Positions 34,134 through 42,323 of a stretch of 64,000 nt of DNA are shown one piece after another. The notes beneath the pieces were generated by a model. It did not search any database and was not told where the DNA came from. It was given only the letters and a program-made list of their open reading frames with translations. Position numbers and translations under genes: made by a program. This DNA is from Micropruina glycogenica. Its GTDB lineage: Bacteria; Actinomycetota; Actinomycetes; Propionibacteriales; Propionibacteriaceae. Location of the stretch: assembly GCF_039524395.1 (NCBI RefSeq), contig NZ_BAAAGO010000008.1. One strand, written 5' to 3'. Position 1 is the stretch's first letter. The number at the start of each line of letters is the position of its first letter.

Positions 34134-34922
34134 TCAGCGCAGGAACAACGCCCTCAGTCGCAGCGCGCAGAAGATCACGCCCGCCACCGACATCACGCCG
34201 AAGTAGGCCAGGTGCACCGCCGTCATCGGGCCGAACGCCCCGATCGAAAGCTGCCGCATCAACTCGACCCCGTGCCACAACGGCAATGCCTGAATGAACC
34301 ACTGGACGGCCTGCGGGTACACGTCGATCGGAAACAGCGTGGACGAGAACATGAACATCGGCAGCAGCACGATGTTGATCAGCTCCATCTGCTGAAAGGT
34401 GCTGAACCAGCTGGTCACCGCCATGCCGACCGCGGCGAAACCGAGCGCGATCAGCAGAGCCACGGGCACCATGGCCAGCGCCCACCACGAGGTGGCGATG
34501 CCCAGCCCCGCCATCACGACCAGAAAGCCGCAGGCGTAGAGCAGCCCGCGAAACAGGGCCATGCCGATCTCGCCGGCAGCCACGTCGAGCGGGCCGAGCG
34601 AGGTCGACAGCATCGCCTCGTAGATTCGGGCGAACTTCATTTTGAAGAACACGTTCCAGGTGCTGTCGTAGATGGCGCCGTTCATGGCCGAAGTGGCCAG
34701 CAGGGCCGGCGCAATGAACGACAGGTACGACATCGGAGTGCCGTTCGGGCCGCTGACCTGGCCGACCATGCCGCCGAGGCCGTAGCCCATCGCGAGCAGG
34801 TAGAACACCGGCTCGAAGAAGCCCGACACCAGGATCGTCCAGTTCTGATTGCCGATCACCTTGAAGCCGCGTTCGAGCACGGCGCGCACGTTGCCGGCGT
34901 ACAGCCCGGCCATGGCGGTCAT
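34134..34922 (-). CDS. ABC-2 type exporter permease, second subunit
   Basis: A 262-residue ABC-2 permease with six membrane segments, related to the NodJ/DrrB group (SFIAPALLATSAMNGAIYDSTW; FSSTLFPIDVYPQAVQW). It is the last gene of the ATPase-permease-permease operon, and its ATG overlaps the preceding stop (ATGA). It probably pairs with the other permease to form a heterodimeric export channel for a lipophilic or glycolipid substrate; the substrate is unknown. Confidence 0.9.
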   Translation of the reverse strand: MTAMAGLYAGNVRAVLERGFKVIGNQNWTILVSGFFEPVFYLLAMGYGLGGMVGQVSGPNGTPMSYLSFIAPALLATSAMNGAIYDSTWNVFFKMKFARIYEAMLSTSLGPLDVAAGEIGMALFRGLLYACGFLVVMAGLGIATSWWALAMVPVALLIALGFAAVGMAVTSWFSTFQQMELINIVLLPMFMFSSTLFPIDVYPQAVQWFIQALPLWHGVELMRQLSIGAFGPMTAVHLAYFGVMSVAGVIFCALRLRALFLR

Positions 34923-35797
34923 CGACGGAGCCTTCTGGTGAAGACCCGAATCGCGGCCCAGACGCCGCCCGCCGTGCAACCGACCAGCACGGCCATGTGC
35001 ACCACGGTGAGCCACCACGGGTTGGCCATGCCGTAGCAGACCACGCGGGCGAGCTGCGTACCGTGCCACATGGGCGAGACCCAGCCCACCCATTGCAGGT
35101 ACCAGGGCATCGCCGTCAGCGGAAAGAACGTGCCCGCGAACAGAAACATGGGCATCACGATGAACCGCTGAATGAACGAGAACTGCGTGCCCTCGTCGGT
35201 CTGGGTGGCCGCGAAGGCCAGCAGCGGCGCACCGAACGCCAGTGCGGCCAAGGGTGCGATCAGCACCACCAGCCACGAGGCGGGCGAAACGACGGCGCCG
35301 AACAGCAACAGCGCCAGCCAGAAGATGACCGTTTCGGCGATGAAGCGCAGCCCTACTGCGGCCACTTCACCCAGTGCGATCTGGGCGGGGGTCAGCGGCG
35401 ACGCGGCGGCGGCGAAGTAGTGCTTCTGCCACTTGAAGCCGCTCATCACCGGAAACGTGAACTCGCCGGTGGCCTCCATCACGATGGACGACACCAGCAA
35501 CCCCGGCCCCACGAACACCAGGTAGCTGACCCCGTCGACGCCGCCCGCACCGGCGTCGACCAGGTTGCCCAGCCCCAACCCCATCGACGACAGGTACAGC
35601 AGCGGCAACCCGATCGCGCGAATCAGAATGGTCTGTAGATAGGCCCGCATGTTGATCAGCCGGTACTCGGCGTACAGCCACCAGCCCCATCTGCGCGTGA
35701 TGCTGGCCTGAACGGAAGGCGCCAACGCCCGCCCCGTGTAGGCGAGGCGGTTCGAATCGGTGCCGAGAGTGATCGGCGTGGCTGCCCGGTCAGTCAA
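34919..35797 (-). CDS. ABC-2 type exporter permease, first subunit
   Basis: A 292-residue permease homologous to its downstream neighbour, with conserved YLVFVGPGLLVSSIVMEATG and FLFAGTFFPLTAMPWYLQWV. It has an N-terminal cytoplasmic extension of about 45 residues. The probable start is a TTG at 35797, eight bases inside the ATPase gene; coupling to that gene would explain the weak initiator. Confidence 0.9.
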   Translation of the reverse strand: MTDRAATPITLGTDSNRLAYTGRALAPSVQASITRRWGWWLYAEYRLINMRAYLQTILIRAIGLPLLYLSSMGLGLGNLVDAGAGGVDGVSYLVFVGPGLLVSSIVMEATGEFTFPVMSGFKWQKHYFAAAASPLTPAQIALGEVAAVGLRFIAETVIFWLALLLFGAVVSPASWLVVLIAPLAALAFGAPLLAFAATQTDEGTQFSFIQRFIVMPMFLFAGTFFPLTAMPWYLQWVGWVSPMWHGTQLARVVCYGMANPWWLTVVHMAVLVGCTAGGVWAAIRVFTRRLRR

Positions 35798-36719
35798 TGA
35801 GAGACCGCCCCGTCAAGCGCAGAAACACGTCTTCGAGTGACGACCGCCGCACCAGCGAGGTGACCGGGTTCAACCCGCGACCCCGGACGTGTTCGAGCGC
35901 GGCCTCACCGTCGGCCGAGTACAGCAGCACGCGGTCGGGCAGCACCTCGATGCGCTCGGCCAGGTCGGCCAACTGCTCGACCACGGCCGCGTTGCGGTCG
36001 GAGCCGAATCGCACCTCGAGCACCTCGCGGGTGGAGTGCTCGCGAATCAGTTGGGCCGGCGACCCCTCGGCGACGATGCGACCGTGGTCCATCACCACCA
36101 GCCGGTCGCAGAGTTGCTCGGCTTCGTCCATGAAGTGGGTGGTGACCACCAGGGTCACGCCCTCTTCTTTCAGCCGGAACAGCCGGTCCCACAGAATGTG
36201 CCGAGCCTGCGGGTCGAGGCCGGTGGTGGGCTCGTCGAGCAGCAGAATGCGCGGCTCGTTGATCAGGCCGCGGGCGATGGTGAGCCGCCGCTTCATGCCG
36301 CCCGACAGGTTGTCGACCTTCTCGTTCGCCTTCTCGGTGAGTTGGGCAAACGCCAGCAGGTCATCGGCCCGTTGCTGCAGATAGGCCCGCGGCAAGCCGA
36401 AATACCGGCCGTAGGTGATCAGGTTCTCGCGGCAGCGCAGTTCGGTGTCGAGGTTGTCTTGCTGCGGAATGACGCCCAGGTTGGCCCGTACATCGGGGCC
36501 CTGCACTTCGGGGTCCATGCCCAGCACCGTCAGGGTGCCGGCGGTGCGCAGCGACGTGCCGCCGATCATGCGCATGGTGGTGGACTTGCCCGCGCCGTTG
36601 GGCCCGAGCAGGCCGAACGACTCGCCCGCCGCGACCTCAAAGTCGATGCCGTCGACGGCGTTGAGGTCGCCATAGCTTTTGACCAACCCACGGGCTTCGA
36701 TCACCGACACGATGGGCAA
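35790..36719 (-). CDS. ABC-2 exporter ATP-binding subunit (DrrA/NodI-like)
   Basis: A 309-residue ATPase with Walker A GPNGAGKST, Q-loop GVIPQQDNLD, signature LSGGMKRRLTIARG, Walker B LLLDEPTTGLD and H-loop TTHF. The C-terminal extension ending VTSLVRRSSLEDVFLRLTG is typical of the DrrA/NodI drug- and oligosaccharide-export subfamily. It is the first gene of a tightly overlapping three-gene operon. Confidence 0.93.
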   Translation of the reverse strand: MPIVSVIEARGLVKSYGDLNAVDGIDFEVAAGESFGLLGPNGAGKSTTMRMIGGTSLRTAGTLTVLGMDPEVQGPDVRANLGVIPQQDNLDTELRCRENLITYGRYFGLPRAYLQQRADDLLAFAQLTEKANEKVDNLSGGMKRRLTIARGLINEPRILLLDEPTTGLDPQARHILWDRLFRLKEEGVTLVVTTHFMDEAEQLCDRLVVMDHGRIVAEGSPAQLIREHSTREVLEVRFGSDRNAAVVEQLADLAERIEVLPDRVLLYSADGEAALEHVRGRGLNPVTSLVRRSSLEDVFLRLTGRSLID

Positions 36720-36785
36720 CCTACCAACGGCCCCTGACAGTAATGAACTTCGCCAACGGCGACGCGTTCTTCATGGTGCGGTTGT

Positions 36786-36922
36786 GAGATTCCGGCGTTC
36801 GCCGGAATGACGGGAGCGCCAGCCGGTTTGATGGGCATCGTCCTTTCGGACGACCCAGCCGCCCACTCGTCCCTTGTCGAGCCTGTCGAGACCCTGGTTT
36901 CGACAGGCTCAACCAGCAGGGA
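36786..36922. repeat. Family-2 hairpin and family-1 inverted pair
   Basis: 36786-36812 is GAGATTCCGGCGTTCGCCGG plus AATGACG (family 2). 36870-36922 holds two opposed family-1 cores (CTTGTCGAGCCTGTCGAGAC and GTTTCGACAGGCTCAACCAG). They lie between the exporter operon and the membrane-protein gene. Confidence 0.8.
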
Positions 36923-36946
36923 CGCGGCCACCGATCGGCCACCACC

Positions 36947-37606
36947 TCAGCCGACTGGTTGCGGCACCCGCTGCACACTCACCACCGACCAGGCGAACAG
37001 AGCCGCTGCCGCCAGATACGCCACCCCGAACGCCATGCGGCCGACCGGCGGCAGGTAGAACTGCGGCAGCACCAGGGCGATCGCGATGCCGAGCGGCCAA
37101 GCCAGCCACGTGTTCGTCCGACGTGCCCAGGTCAGCGCCACCGCAACGCCCGAGACCGCCAGTAACACCAGCCCGAGACCGAACGTGGTGATCGCCGCGG
37201 GCTGATTGCGAATGTCCGGCACGAGGGTCAGCAGGTCAAGCTGTCCGGCGGCGGCGTGGCTGCCGATCACATGCAAGGCGAACGTCTCGGCACCGTAGTA
37301 CGGCAGCACCAGCACCGCACCGGCCAACCCGCTCCAGCGCGCGACGCGGGCCGTGAACGAGGTGCGATCGACATCGGCCACCCGCAACGCCAGCCGCGCG
37401 AACATCACCAAGGCCAACGCCCCGCACACGTGGGCGACCACCCACCACGTCGACGCGAACGCCTCCGCCTGCACCTGGGGCGACGACACCTCGCCGGGCG
37501 AGTCGCCGTACGGACGCAGCAGCAGATACAACGCCATCAGCAGGCCAGGGCCGACCGCAGGCATCAGCAGGTCTCGAACGCTGAACACGCGCGTGGTGGT
37601 CCTCAT
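36947..37606 (-). CDS. Multi-pass membrane protein, target of the divergent TetR regulator
   Basis: A 219-residue protein with about six membrane segments (residues 15-31, 53-75, 89-107, 136-158, 166-180 and 185-207). No family was recognised and there are no transporter signature motifs. It is transcribed away from a TetR-family gene, and the 126-bp gap between them holds three operator-like palindromes, so it is very likely repressed by that regulator. The ATG follows AAGGAG with ideal spacing. It could be involved in efflux or envelope response to a TetR ligand, which is inference. Confidence 0.8.
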   Translation of the reverse strand: MRTTTRVFSVRDLLMPAVGPGLLMALYLLLRPYGDSPGEVSSPQVQAEAFASTWWVVAHVCGALALVMFARLALRVADVDRTSFTARVARWSGLAGAVLVLPYYGAETFALHVIGSHAAAGQLDLLTLVPDIRNQPAAITTFGLGLVLLAVSGVAVALTWARRTNTWLAWPLGIAIALVLPQFYLPPVGRMAFGVAYLAAAALFAWSVVSVQRVPQPVG

Positions 37607-37626
37607 TGAAACTCCTTTATAGATTT

Positions 37627-37689
37627 GAGAGCACCGCTCTCGTAACTGAAGATAGAGCACCGCTCTCTGATTTACAAGAGCACCGCTCT
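37627..37689. promoter_or_regulatory. Three TetR-type operators in a divergent promoter
   Basis: Identical 13-bp palindromes AGAGCACCGCTCT occur at 37628-37640, 37654-37666 and 37677-37689, the first extended to GAGAGCACCGCTCTC. Starts are spaced 26 and 23 bp. The array spans the gap between the membrane protein and tetR genes, so both are probably autoregulated together. Confidence 0.88.
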
Positions 37690-37732
37690 CGAATGTGTGG
37701 CAGAATGGCGACGACAACTAAGGGAGCACGTC

Positions 37733-38377
37733 ATGGGCGTCCGCGACGAGAGCCGCCGCCAGGTCACCGCAGCGATCCGCGCCGCCGCCCGTCGGCAGAT
37801 CGCCGAGGTGGGTGGTGGGGCCCTGTCGATGCGCGCGATCGCCCGCGAGGTTGGTCTGGTGTCGTCGGCGGTCTATCGCTACTTTCCGACGCGCGAGGCG
37901 CTGCTCACAGCGATGATCGTCGAGAGCTACGGCAATCTGGCCTCCGCGCTACCTGCCACCGAGGGGCTGGCGGGTGCAGAGGCGTGGCGGACGCTCGGCC
38001 GGGGCCTGCGCGCTTGGGCGCGGTCGGTGCCCCACGAGTTTCAGTTGATCTACGGCACGCCGATTCCGGGCTACGTGGCGCCGCCCGAAACCGTGCCCGC
38101 CGCCGCAGCGGTCGCCGAACCGTTTCTGCGCCTCGCCCCGCGAAGCGCGCCGGACGCCTTCGGCGACCCCGTTCTCGCCGACCAGTTCGGCGCCCTCGGC
38201 ACCACGTTTCCCGACGCCGACGGGGCGGGCTTGGCGGCCGTGCTCGCCGAACTCGCGGCCCTGATCGGCTTCATCAGCCTCGAACTGTCGGGCCACTTCG
38301 TCGGCACCGCCGACCCTGCCGACGCCCTGTACGAAGCGTTACTCAGCAGACAGGTGGCCACACTGGGCCTGGCATGA
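37733..38377 (+). CDS. TetR-family repressor
   Basis: A 214-residue regulator. The N-terminal HTH is ALSMRAIAREVGLVSSAVYR followed by YFPTREALLTAMI, and the C-terminal half is a WHG/TetR_C-type ligand domain (ARSVPHEFQLIYGTPIPGYV). Three operator palindromes lie directly upstream, implying autorepression. ATG 37733 follows GGGAG eight bases upstream, which excludes the longer in-frame ATG. Confidence 0.92.
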   Translation: MGVRDESRRQVTAAIRAAARRQIAEVGGGALSMRAIAREVGLVSSAVYRYFPTREALLTAMIVESYGNLASALPATEGLAGAEAWRTLGRGLRAWARSVPHEFQLIYGTPIPGYVAPPETVPAAAAVAEPFLRLAPRSAPDAFGDPVLADQFGALGTTFPDADGAGLAAVLAELAALIGFISLELSGHFVGTADPADALYEALLSRQVATLGLA

Positions 38378-38447
38378 GCGGTTTGTCTGGGCCCGGCGTA
38401 ACCCCTGGTCAACGAGAGATTCGGCACCCTGGCCGCCGTGTCGGGCG

Positions 38448-39005
38448 TCAGCGCAGATCTTTGTCTTGACCCGGGGGCAACTGCCGATTCTGCTCAGGGG
38501 CAGACTGGCGCCGGTGGCCGCCACCCCCGAACCAGCCCATCAGCAGCGGGATCGCGGTGCCCAGCATCGGCCACATCGGCCAGTAGTAGATGAAGTGACC
38601 CGTACCCACCACGGTCATCAACCAGATCAGGTTGAACATCACCGCCATGCCCAGCCACCAGCGAGGGAATCGGCTCATGCTGAGACCGCGCGAACCCTGG
38701 CCGGAAGGCGGCATGGCGGACTGCGCGAAACCACCTGGATCGACGGCCAGGTCGCCCAGCACCGGCACCAGTTCGCCGAGGGTCTTGCTGTTCATCGCCT
38801 GGTTCACGCGCTGGTCGTATTCGTCCTTGTCGAGCCGTCCTTCGGCATAGGCGTCGGCGAGCATCGACGCGGCGTTGGTGCGGTCGGCGTCCGAGGCGCG
38901 CACCTGCTGGTAACGCGCGTCTCGGGGGTCGGCCGAAAACCTCGCCCAACCCTGGCCGCCCGAGTTCGGCGGCTGCGGAAGGTTCTGCCACTGTGGTGTC
39001 GACAT
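38448..39005 (-). CDS. DUF1707 domain membrane protein
   Basis: A 185-residue protein. Residues 30-85 carry the DUF1707 (SHOCT-like) motif RYQQVRASDADRTNAASMLA then DAYAEGRLDKDEYDQRV, a common actinobacterial domain of unclear function. It is followed by two membrane helices (about 118-135 and 140-158) and a Gly/His/Gln-rich tail. The ATG has GAGGAGCG upstream. The domain is often attached to anchors or sensors; the role here is unknown. Confidence 0.88.
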   Translation of the reverse strand: MSTPQWQNLPQPPNSGGQGWARFSADPRDARYQQVRASDADRTNAASMLADAYAEGRLDKDEYDQRVNQAMNSKTLGELVPVLGDLAVDPGGFAQSAMPPSGQGSRGLSMSRFPRWWLGMAVMFNLIWLMTVVGTGHFIYYWPMWPMLGTAIPLLMGWFGGGGHRRQSAPEQNRQLPPGQDKDLR

Positions 39006-39145
39006 GCTGGCGCTCCTCGAACGATCACCGGGCCACCGGGGGCGGCCGCCAGACTGACACCTTAACCCCGACGGTTGCAGACCATGGCGAGCGGTCGTTC
39101 GGCGAGTAGCCTGGCGACGACCCACGAGTGCGAAGGAGCATATTG

Positions 39146-39358
39146 ATGACGAACGGTGACGGCCAGGCCATCGGCAACCCGGGCCCCAACTTCGACGACG
39201 CCGACGATCGTGTCGCCGTCGGCAACCCCGGCCCCGCCCTCGACCCCGAGGCCGAAATCAATCGCGAGCGGGCGATCGGCAACCCGGGCCCGGCCGAGGA
39301 TTCCGGCGAAGAGTTCGACTACGACAAGGCGATCGGCGACCCCGGCCCCCAGAACTGA
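39146..39358 (+). CDS. Small acidic protein of four AIGNPGP repeats
   Basis: A 70-residue protein with no family I recognise. Four near-identical heptads, QAIGNPGP, VAVGNPGP, RAIGNPGP and KAIGDPGP, recur every 16-19 residues. They are separated by acidic spacers (NFDDADDR, ALDPEAEINRE, AEDSGEEFDYD). There are no cysteines, no membrane segment and no signal peptide, and the chain is strongly acidic and probably unfolded. The ATG follows AAGGAG at good spacing and codon use is normal, so it appears to be a real gene. It is divergent from the DUF1707 gene. Confidence 0.75.
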   Translation: MTNGDGQAIGNPGPNFDDADDRVAVGNPGPALDPEAEINRERAIGNPGPAEDSGEEFDYDKAIGDPGPQN

Positions 39359-39386
39359 CTCGCCCGGCGGACGAGCTCGAACCGCC

Positions 39387-39405
39387 GGTCGAGCGTGTCG
39401 AGACT
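39387..39405. repeat. Family-1 repeat core
   Basis: GGTCGAGCGTGTCGAGAC, downstream of the AIGNPGP-repeat gene. Confidence 0.7.
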
Positions 39406-39534
39406 AGATCCGATCTGCCGCGGCAAGCTGGATCGGCCTACGGTCTGAAGACTTCCTGAAGAGCGGCTGCCGACCCGCTACGAATCGGTCGACGAAGGGT
39501 CGCGCCCACGCCAAGTGCGCGCACCATCGAAGGC

Positions 39535-40863
39535 ATGGATCCGCTCACTCAGGCGCAGACTGTGCGGCGCGTCGTCGACCGGCTGGCCTTCGGGCTACCC
39601 GCGCACGACCTCGACGCGCTCACCCGGCGGGGGCCGGACGGCGCGGCCCGGGCTTTGCTCGGCCGCGCCGCGGCCGCCCCGACGCCACCGGAGTTCGAGC
39701 AGGTGCCCGAGCGGGTCAAGGGTGAGAGCACCGTGGCCAAGAAGGCCCGTCGGGTGGTGCTGCGCGCCAACGCCGTGACCCTGGCCACTTGGTGGCTGTC
39801 GCAGCTGATCACCAGCCCCGACCCGGCCCGCGAGCGGTTGACCTGGTTCTGGCACGGGCACTTCGCGACCTCGATTCAGAAGGTGCGGCTCGCCCACCTG
39901 ATGCTCACCCAGAACCAGACGTTCCGCAGCCTGGGCGGTGCATCGTTCGGCCCGCTGGCCCACGCCCTGATCGTCGACCCGGCGCTGATGGTGTGGCTGG
40001 ACGCCCCAAAGAACCGCACCGGCTCGCCCAACGAGAACCTCGCCCGCGAGTACCTGGAGCTGTTCACCCTCGGCCACGGCAACTACACCGAGGCCGACGT
40101 CACCGCGGCCGCCCGCGCGCTGACCGGCTTCACCCTGCAGCGCGACGGCGGCACCGCGGTGGCCACGCTGCGGCCGCGCCGGCACGACAGTGGCCAGAAG
40201 ACGCTGCTGGGCCGCACCGGCGACCTCGGCGCCGACGACGTGGTCGACCTGGCCCTGGCCCAACCCGCGTCGGCGACCTTCGTGATCTCGCGACTCTGGG
40301 CCCGCTTCGTCAGCCATGAGCCGCCCCCTGCCGCGCACCTGGAACGCCTCACCACCGCGTACGGCCCCGAGCGGCGCCTCGACCGGCTGCTGCTCGCGCT
40401 GGTCGCCGACCCCGGTTTCTCTTCGCCCGAGCTGTCACTGGTGAAAGAACCCGTGCTGTGGCTGGTCGGGTTGACCCGCCAACTCGGGGTGAGTGCCGAC
40501 CAGCTCGCCGCCCCCCTCAAGGACGGCCGCACGACCACCCTCGCCCAGAGCCTGTTGGCAGGGTTGGCCGGCATGGGCCAGGTGCCGTTCCGGCCGCCGA
40601 GCGTGGGCGGCTGGCCGTCCGGGCGCGGGTGGCTGTCGAGCGGTGCCGCGGCCACCAGGCTGGCGCTGGCCACCCGGGTCGCCGCCGCGGCCACCCCGAA
40701 GCTGACCGGAACCACCAGGGCCAGGGTGGCCGCCACCGGTCGCCTGCTGGGCGTGGACGCCTGGTCGACGCGCACCGCCGACGCCCTGGCCGGCGTGGCC
40801 GACCGGCCCGCCCAACTGGTGGCCCTGGCCGCCTGCAGCCCCGAGTACATCGTCAGTCGCTAG
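39535..40863 (+). CDS. DUF1800 protein
   Basis: A 442-residue protein of the DUF1800 family, recognised by RRVVDRLAFGLPAHDLDAL, LTWFWHGHFATSIQKV, the strongly conserved SPNENLAREYLELFTLG and YTEADVTAAARALTGF. It ends with GGWPSGRGWLSSGA. The family is almost always encoded next to DUF1501, as here; a role at the cell surface or in polymer handling is suspected but unproven. No signal peptide is visible. It lies 20 bp upstream of its partner. Confidence 0.92.
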   Translation: MDPLTQAQTVRRVVDRLAFGLPAHDLDALTRRGPDGAARALLGRAAAAPTPPEFEQVPERVKGESTVAKKARRVVLRANAVTLATWWLSQLITSPDPARERLTWFWHGHFATSIQKVRLAHLMLTQNQTFRSLGGASFGPLAHALIVDPALMVWLDAPKNRTGSPNENLAREYLELFTLGHGNYTEADVTAAARALTGFTLQRDGGTAVATLRPRRHDSGQKTLLGRTGDLGADDVVDLALAQPASATFVISRLWARFVSHEPPPAAHLERLTTAYGPERRLDRLLLALVADPGFSSPELSLVKEPVLWLVGLTRQLGVSADQLAAPLKDGRTTTLAQSLLAGLAGMGQVPFRPPSVGGWPSGRGWLSSGAAATRLALATRVAAAATPKLTGTTRARVAATGRLLGVDAWSTRTADALAGVADRPAQLVALAACSPEYIVSR

Positions 40864-40883
40864 TGCCGTCACGAGGAGCAGCC

Positions 40884-42146
40884 ATGACCACACCCACCCT
40901 GCCGACCACAGTGCACACCACCACCCGGCGCCGCTTTCTGACCTGGTCGGGGGTGACCGCCGGCGCCCTCGTGGCCGGCGGGGCCGCCACGCTGTCGTGG
41001 CCGCAGTTGTTCGCAGCCGCCCAACGCACCCCGCTCGACCCACAGGCCGGCGTGCTGGTCGTGGTCACCCTGTACGGCGGCAACGACGGGCTGAACACCG
41101 TGGTGCCCGCAGCCGACCCGGCCTACGCAGCGGCCCGTCCCGACCTGGCGTACCGACCCGACGAGGTGCTCGACGTCGGCACCGGCCTCGGCCTCAACCC
41201 CGGCCTCAAAGGGCTCAAGAGCTTGTGGGACGACAAGTCGCTGGCCATCGTGCACGGCGTCGGCTACCCCCAACCCGACCGCAGCCATTTCGCCTCGATG
41301 GCGATCTGGCAGTGCGGCTCACCAGGCACGCCCGCGACCTCGGGCTGGCTCGGCCGCTGGCTCGACTTGGCGCCCGACCCGGTCAAGGCGCTGGCCCTCG
41401 ACCCGGTGCTGCCGCCGCTGCTGGCCGGCACCCGCACCGCCGGCTCGACGCTCGGCCGTACCCGGCTGGCCCTGCCCCGCGGCGCGGCCGGACGCACCGT
41501 GGCAGGGTTGGCCCTGCCCAGCCCGTCCGACGGGCCCTGGCAGGCAGCAGCCGCCACCTCACTGGCCGACCTGGTGAAGGCGTCCGGCACGTTTCACGAC
41601 GCTGTGGCCGAGATCGACGACCAGCAAGACGAGACCACCGCACCCGGCGGCAGTGCCGGCGGCCAGTCCGACCTGGCCAAGCAGCTCGCCATCGTGGCCG
41701 GCCTGGTCGAACTGGGCGTACCCACCCGGGTCTACTCGGTGTCGCTCGGCGGGTTCGACACCCATTCGGACGAACGCGGCACCCAAGAGCGGCTGCTCGC
41801 CCAGTTGGACGCCGCCCTGGCCGGCTTCGCCGCCCGGCTGGCCAAGACCGAGCGCGGCCGGCAGGTGGTCACCATGGTCTATTCGGAGTTCGGCCGCCGG
41901 GTGCACGCCAACGCCTCCGAAGGCACCGACCACGGCACCGCCGGCCCGATGTTCGTGTTCGGCCGCGGCGTGCAGGGGGGCCACTACGGCAGCCAGCCCA
42001 GCCTCACCGACCTCGACGAAGGCGACCTGCGGGCGTCCACCGACTTTCGCGACGTGTACGGCTCGATGCTCACCGGCGTGCTCGGCGCCGACCCGGGCCA
42101 GGTGCTGAACGGCTGGACGAACACCGTGCCCCGACTGTTCGGCTGA
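40884..42146 (+). CDS. DUF1501 protein, Tat-exported
   Basis: A 420-residue protein of the DUF1501 family (alkaline-phosphatase-like fold). A Tat signal (TTRRRFLTWSGVTAGALVAG) precedes the conserved LVVVTLYGGNDGLNTVVP. The central QPDRSHFASMAIWQ and the C-terminal SEFGRRVHANASEGTDHGTA carry the His, Asp and Glu residues expected of a metal site. It is translated from an ATG after GAGGAG. The DUF1800 partner lacks its own signal and might be co-exported by piggy-backing, which is speculative. Confidence 0.92.
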   Translation: MTTPTLPTTVHTTTRRRFLTWSGVTAGALVAGGAATLSWPQLFAAAQRTPLDPQAGVLVVVTLYGGNDGLNTVVPAADPAYAAARPDLAYRPDEVLDVGTGLGLNPGLKGLKSLWDDKSLAIVHGVGYPQPDRSHFASMAIWQCGSPGTPATSGWLGRWLDLAPDPVKALALDPVLPPLLAGTRTAGSTLGRTRLALPRGAAGRTVAGLALPSPSDGPWQAAAATSLADLVKASGTFHDAVAEIDDQQDETTAPGGSAGGQSDLAKQLAIVAGLVELGVPTRVYSVSLGGFDTHSDERGTQERLLAQLDAALAGFAARLAKTERGRQVVTMVYSEFGRRVHANASEGTDHGTAGPMFVFGRGVQGGHYGSQPSLTDLDEGDLRASTDFRDVYGSMLTGVLGADPGQVLNGWTNTVPRLFG

Positions 42147-42313
42147 GCGTGAACGGGATTGGGGTTCCGAATACCGTTCACCATCCCCCCACTGACCGGA
42201 AAGGGAGACGGTTCCGACTATCGTTCAGGCTGCCTCCGTCCCGATTTCTGGCTTGCCAGAGCAAAGTGCGCCGGCTCAGATGAACGGGAATCGGAACCGT
42301 CCCCAATACCCGC
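42147..42313. repeat. Family-3 related palindromes (GTGAACGG...CCGTTCAC subtype)
   Basis: The first palindrome runs from about 42149 to 42181 (GTGAACGGGATTGGGG and mirror). A second copy near 42196-42230 contains GAGACGGTTCC, and a third, inverted copy near 42281-42310 contains GGAATCGGAACCGTCCCC. The block separates two convergent genes. Confidence 0.8.
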
Positions 42314-42323
42314 CAGACTTCGG

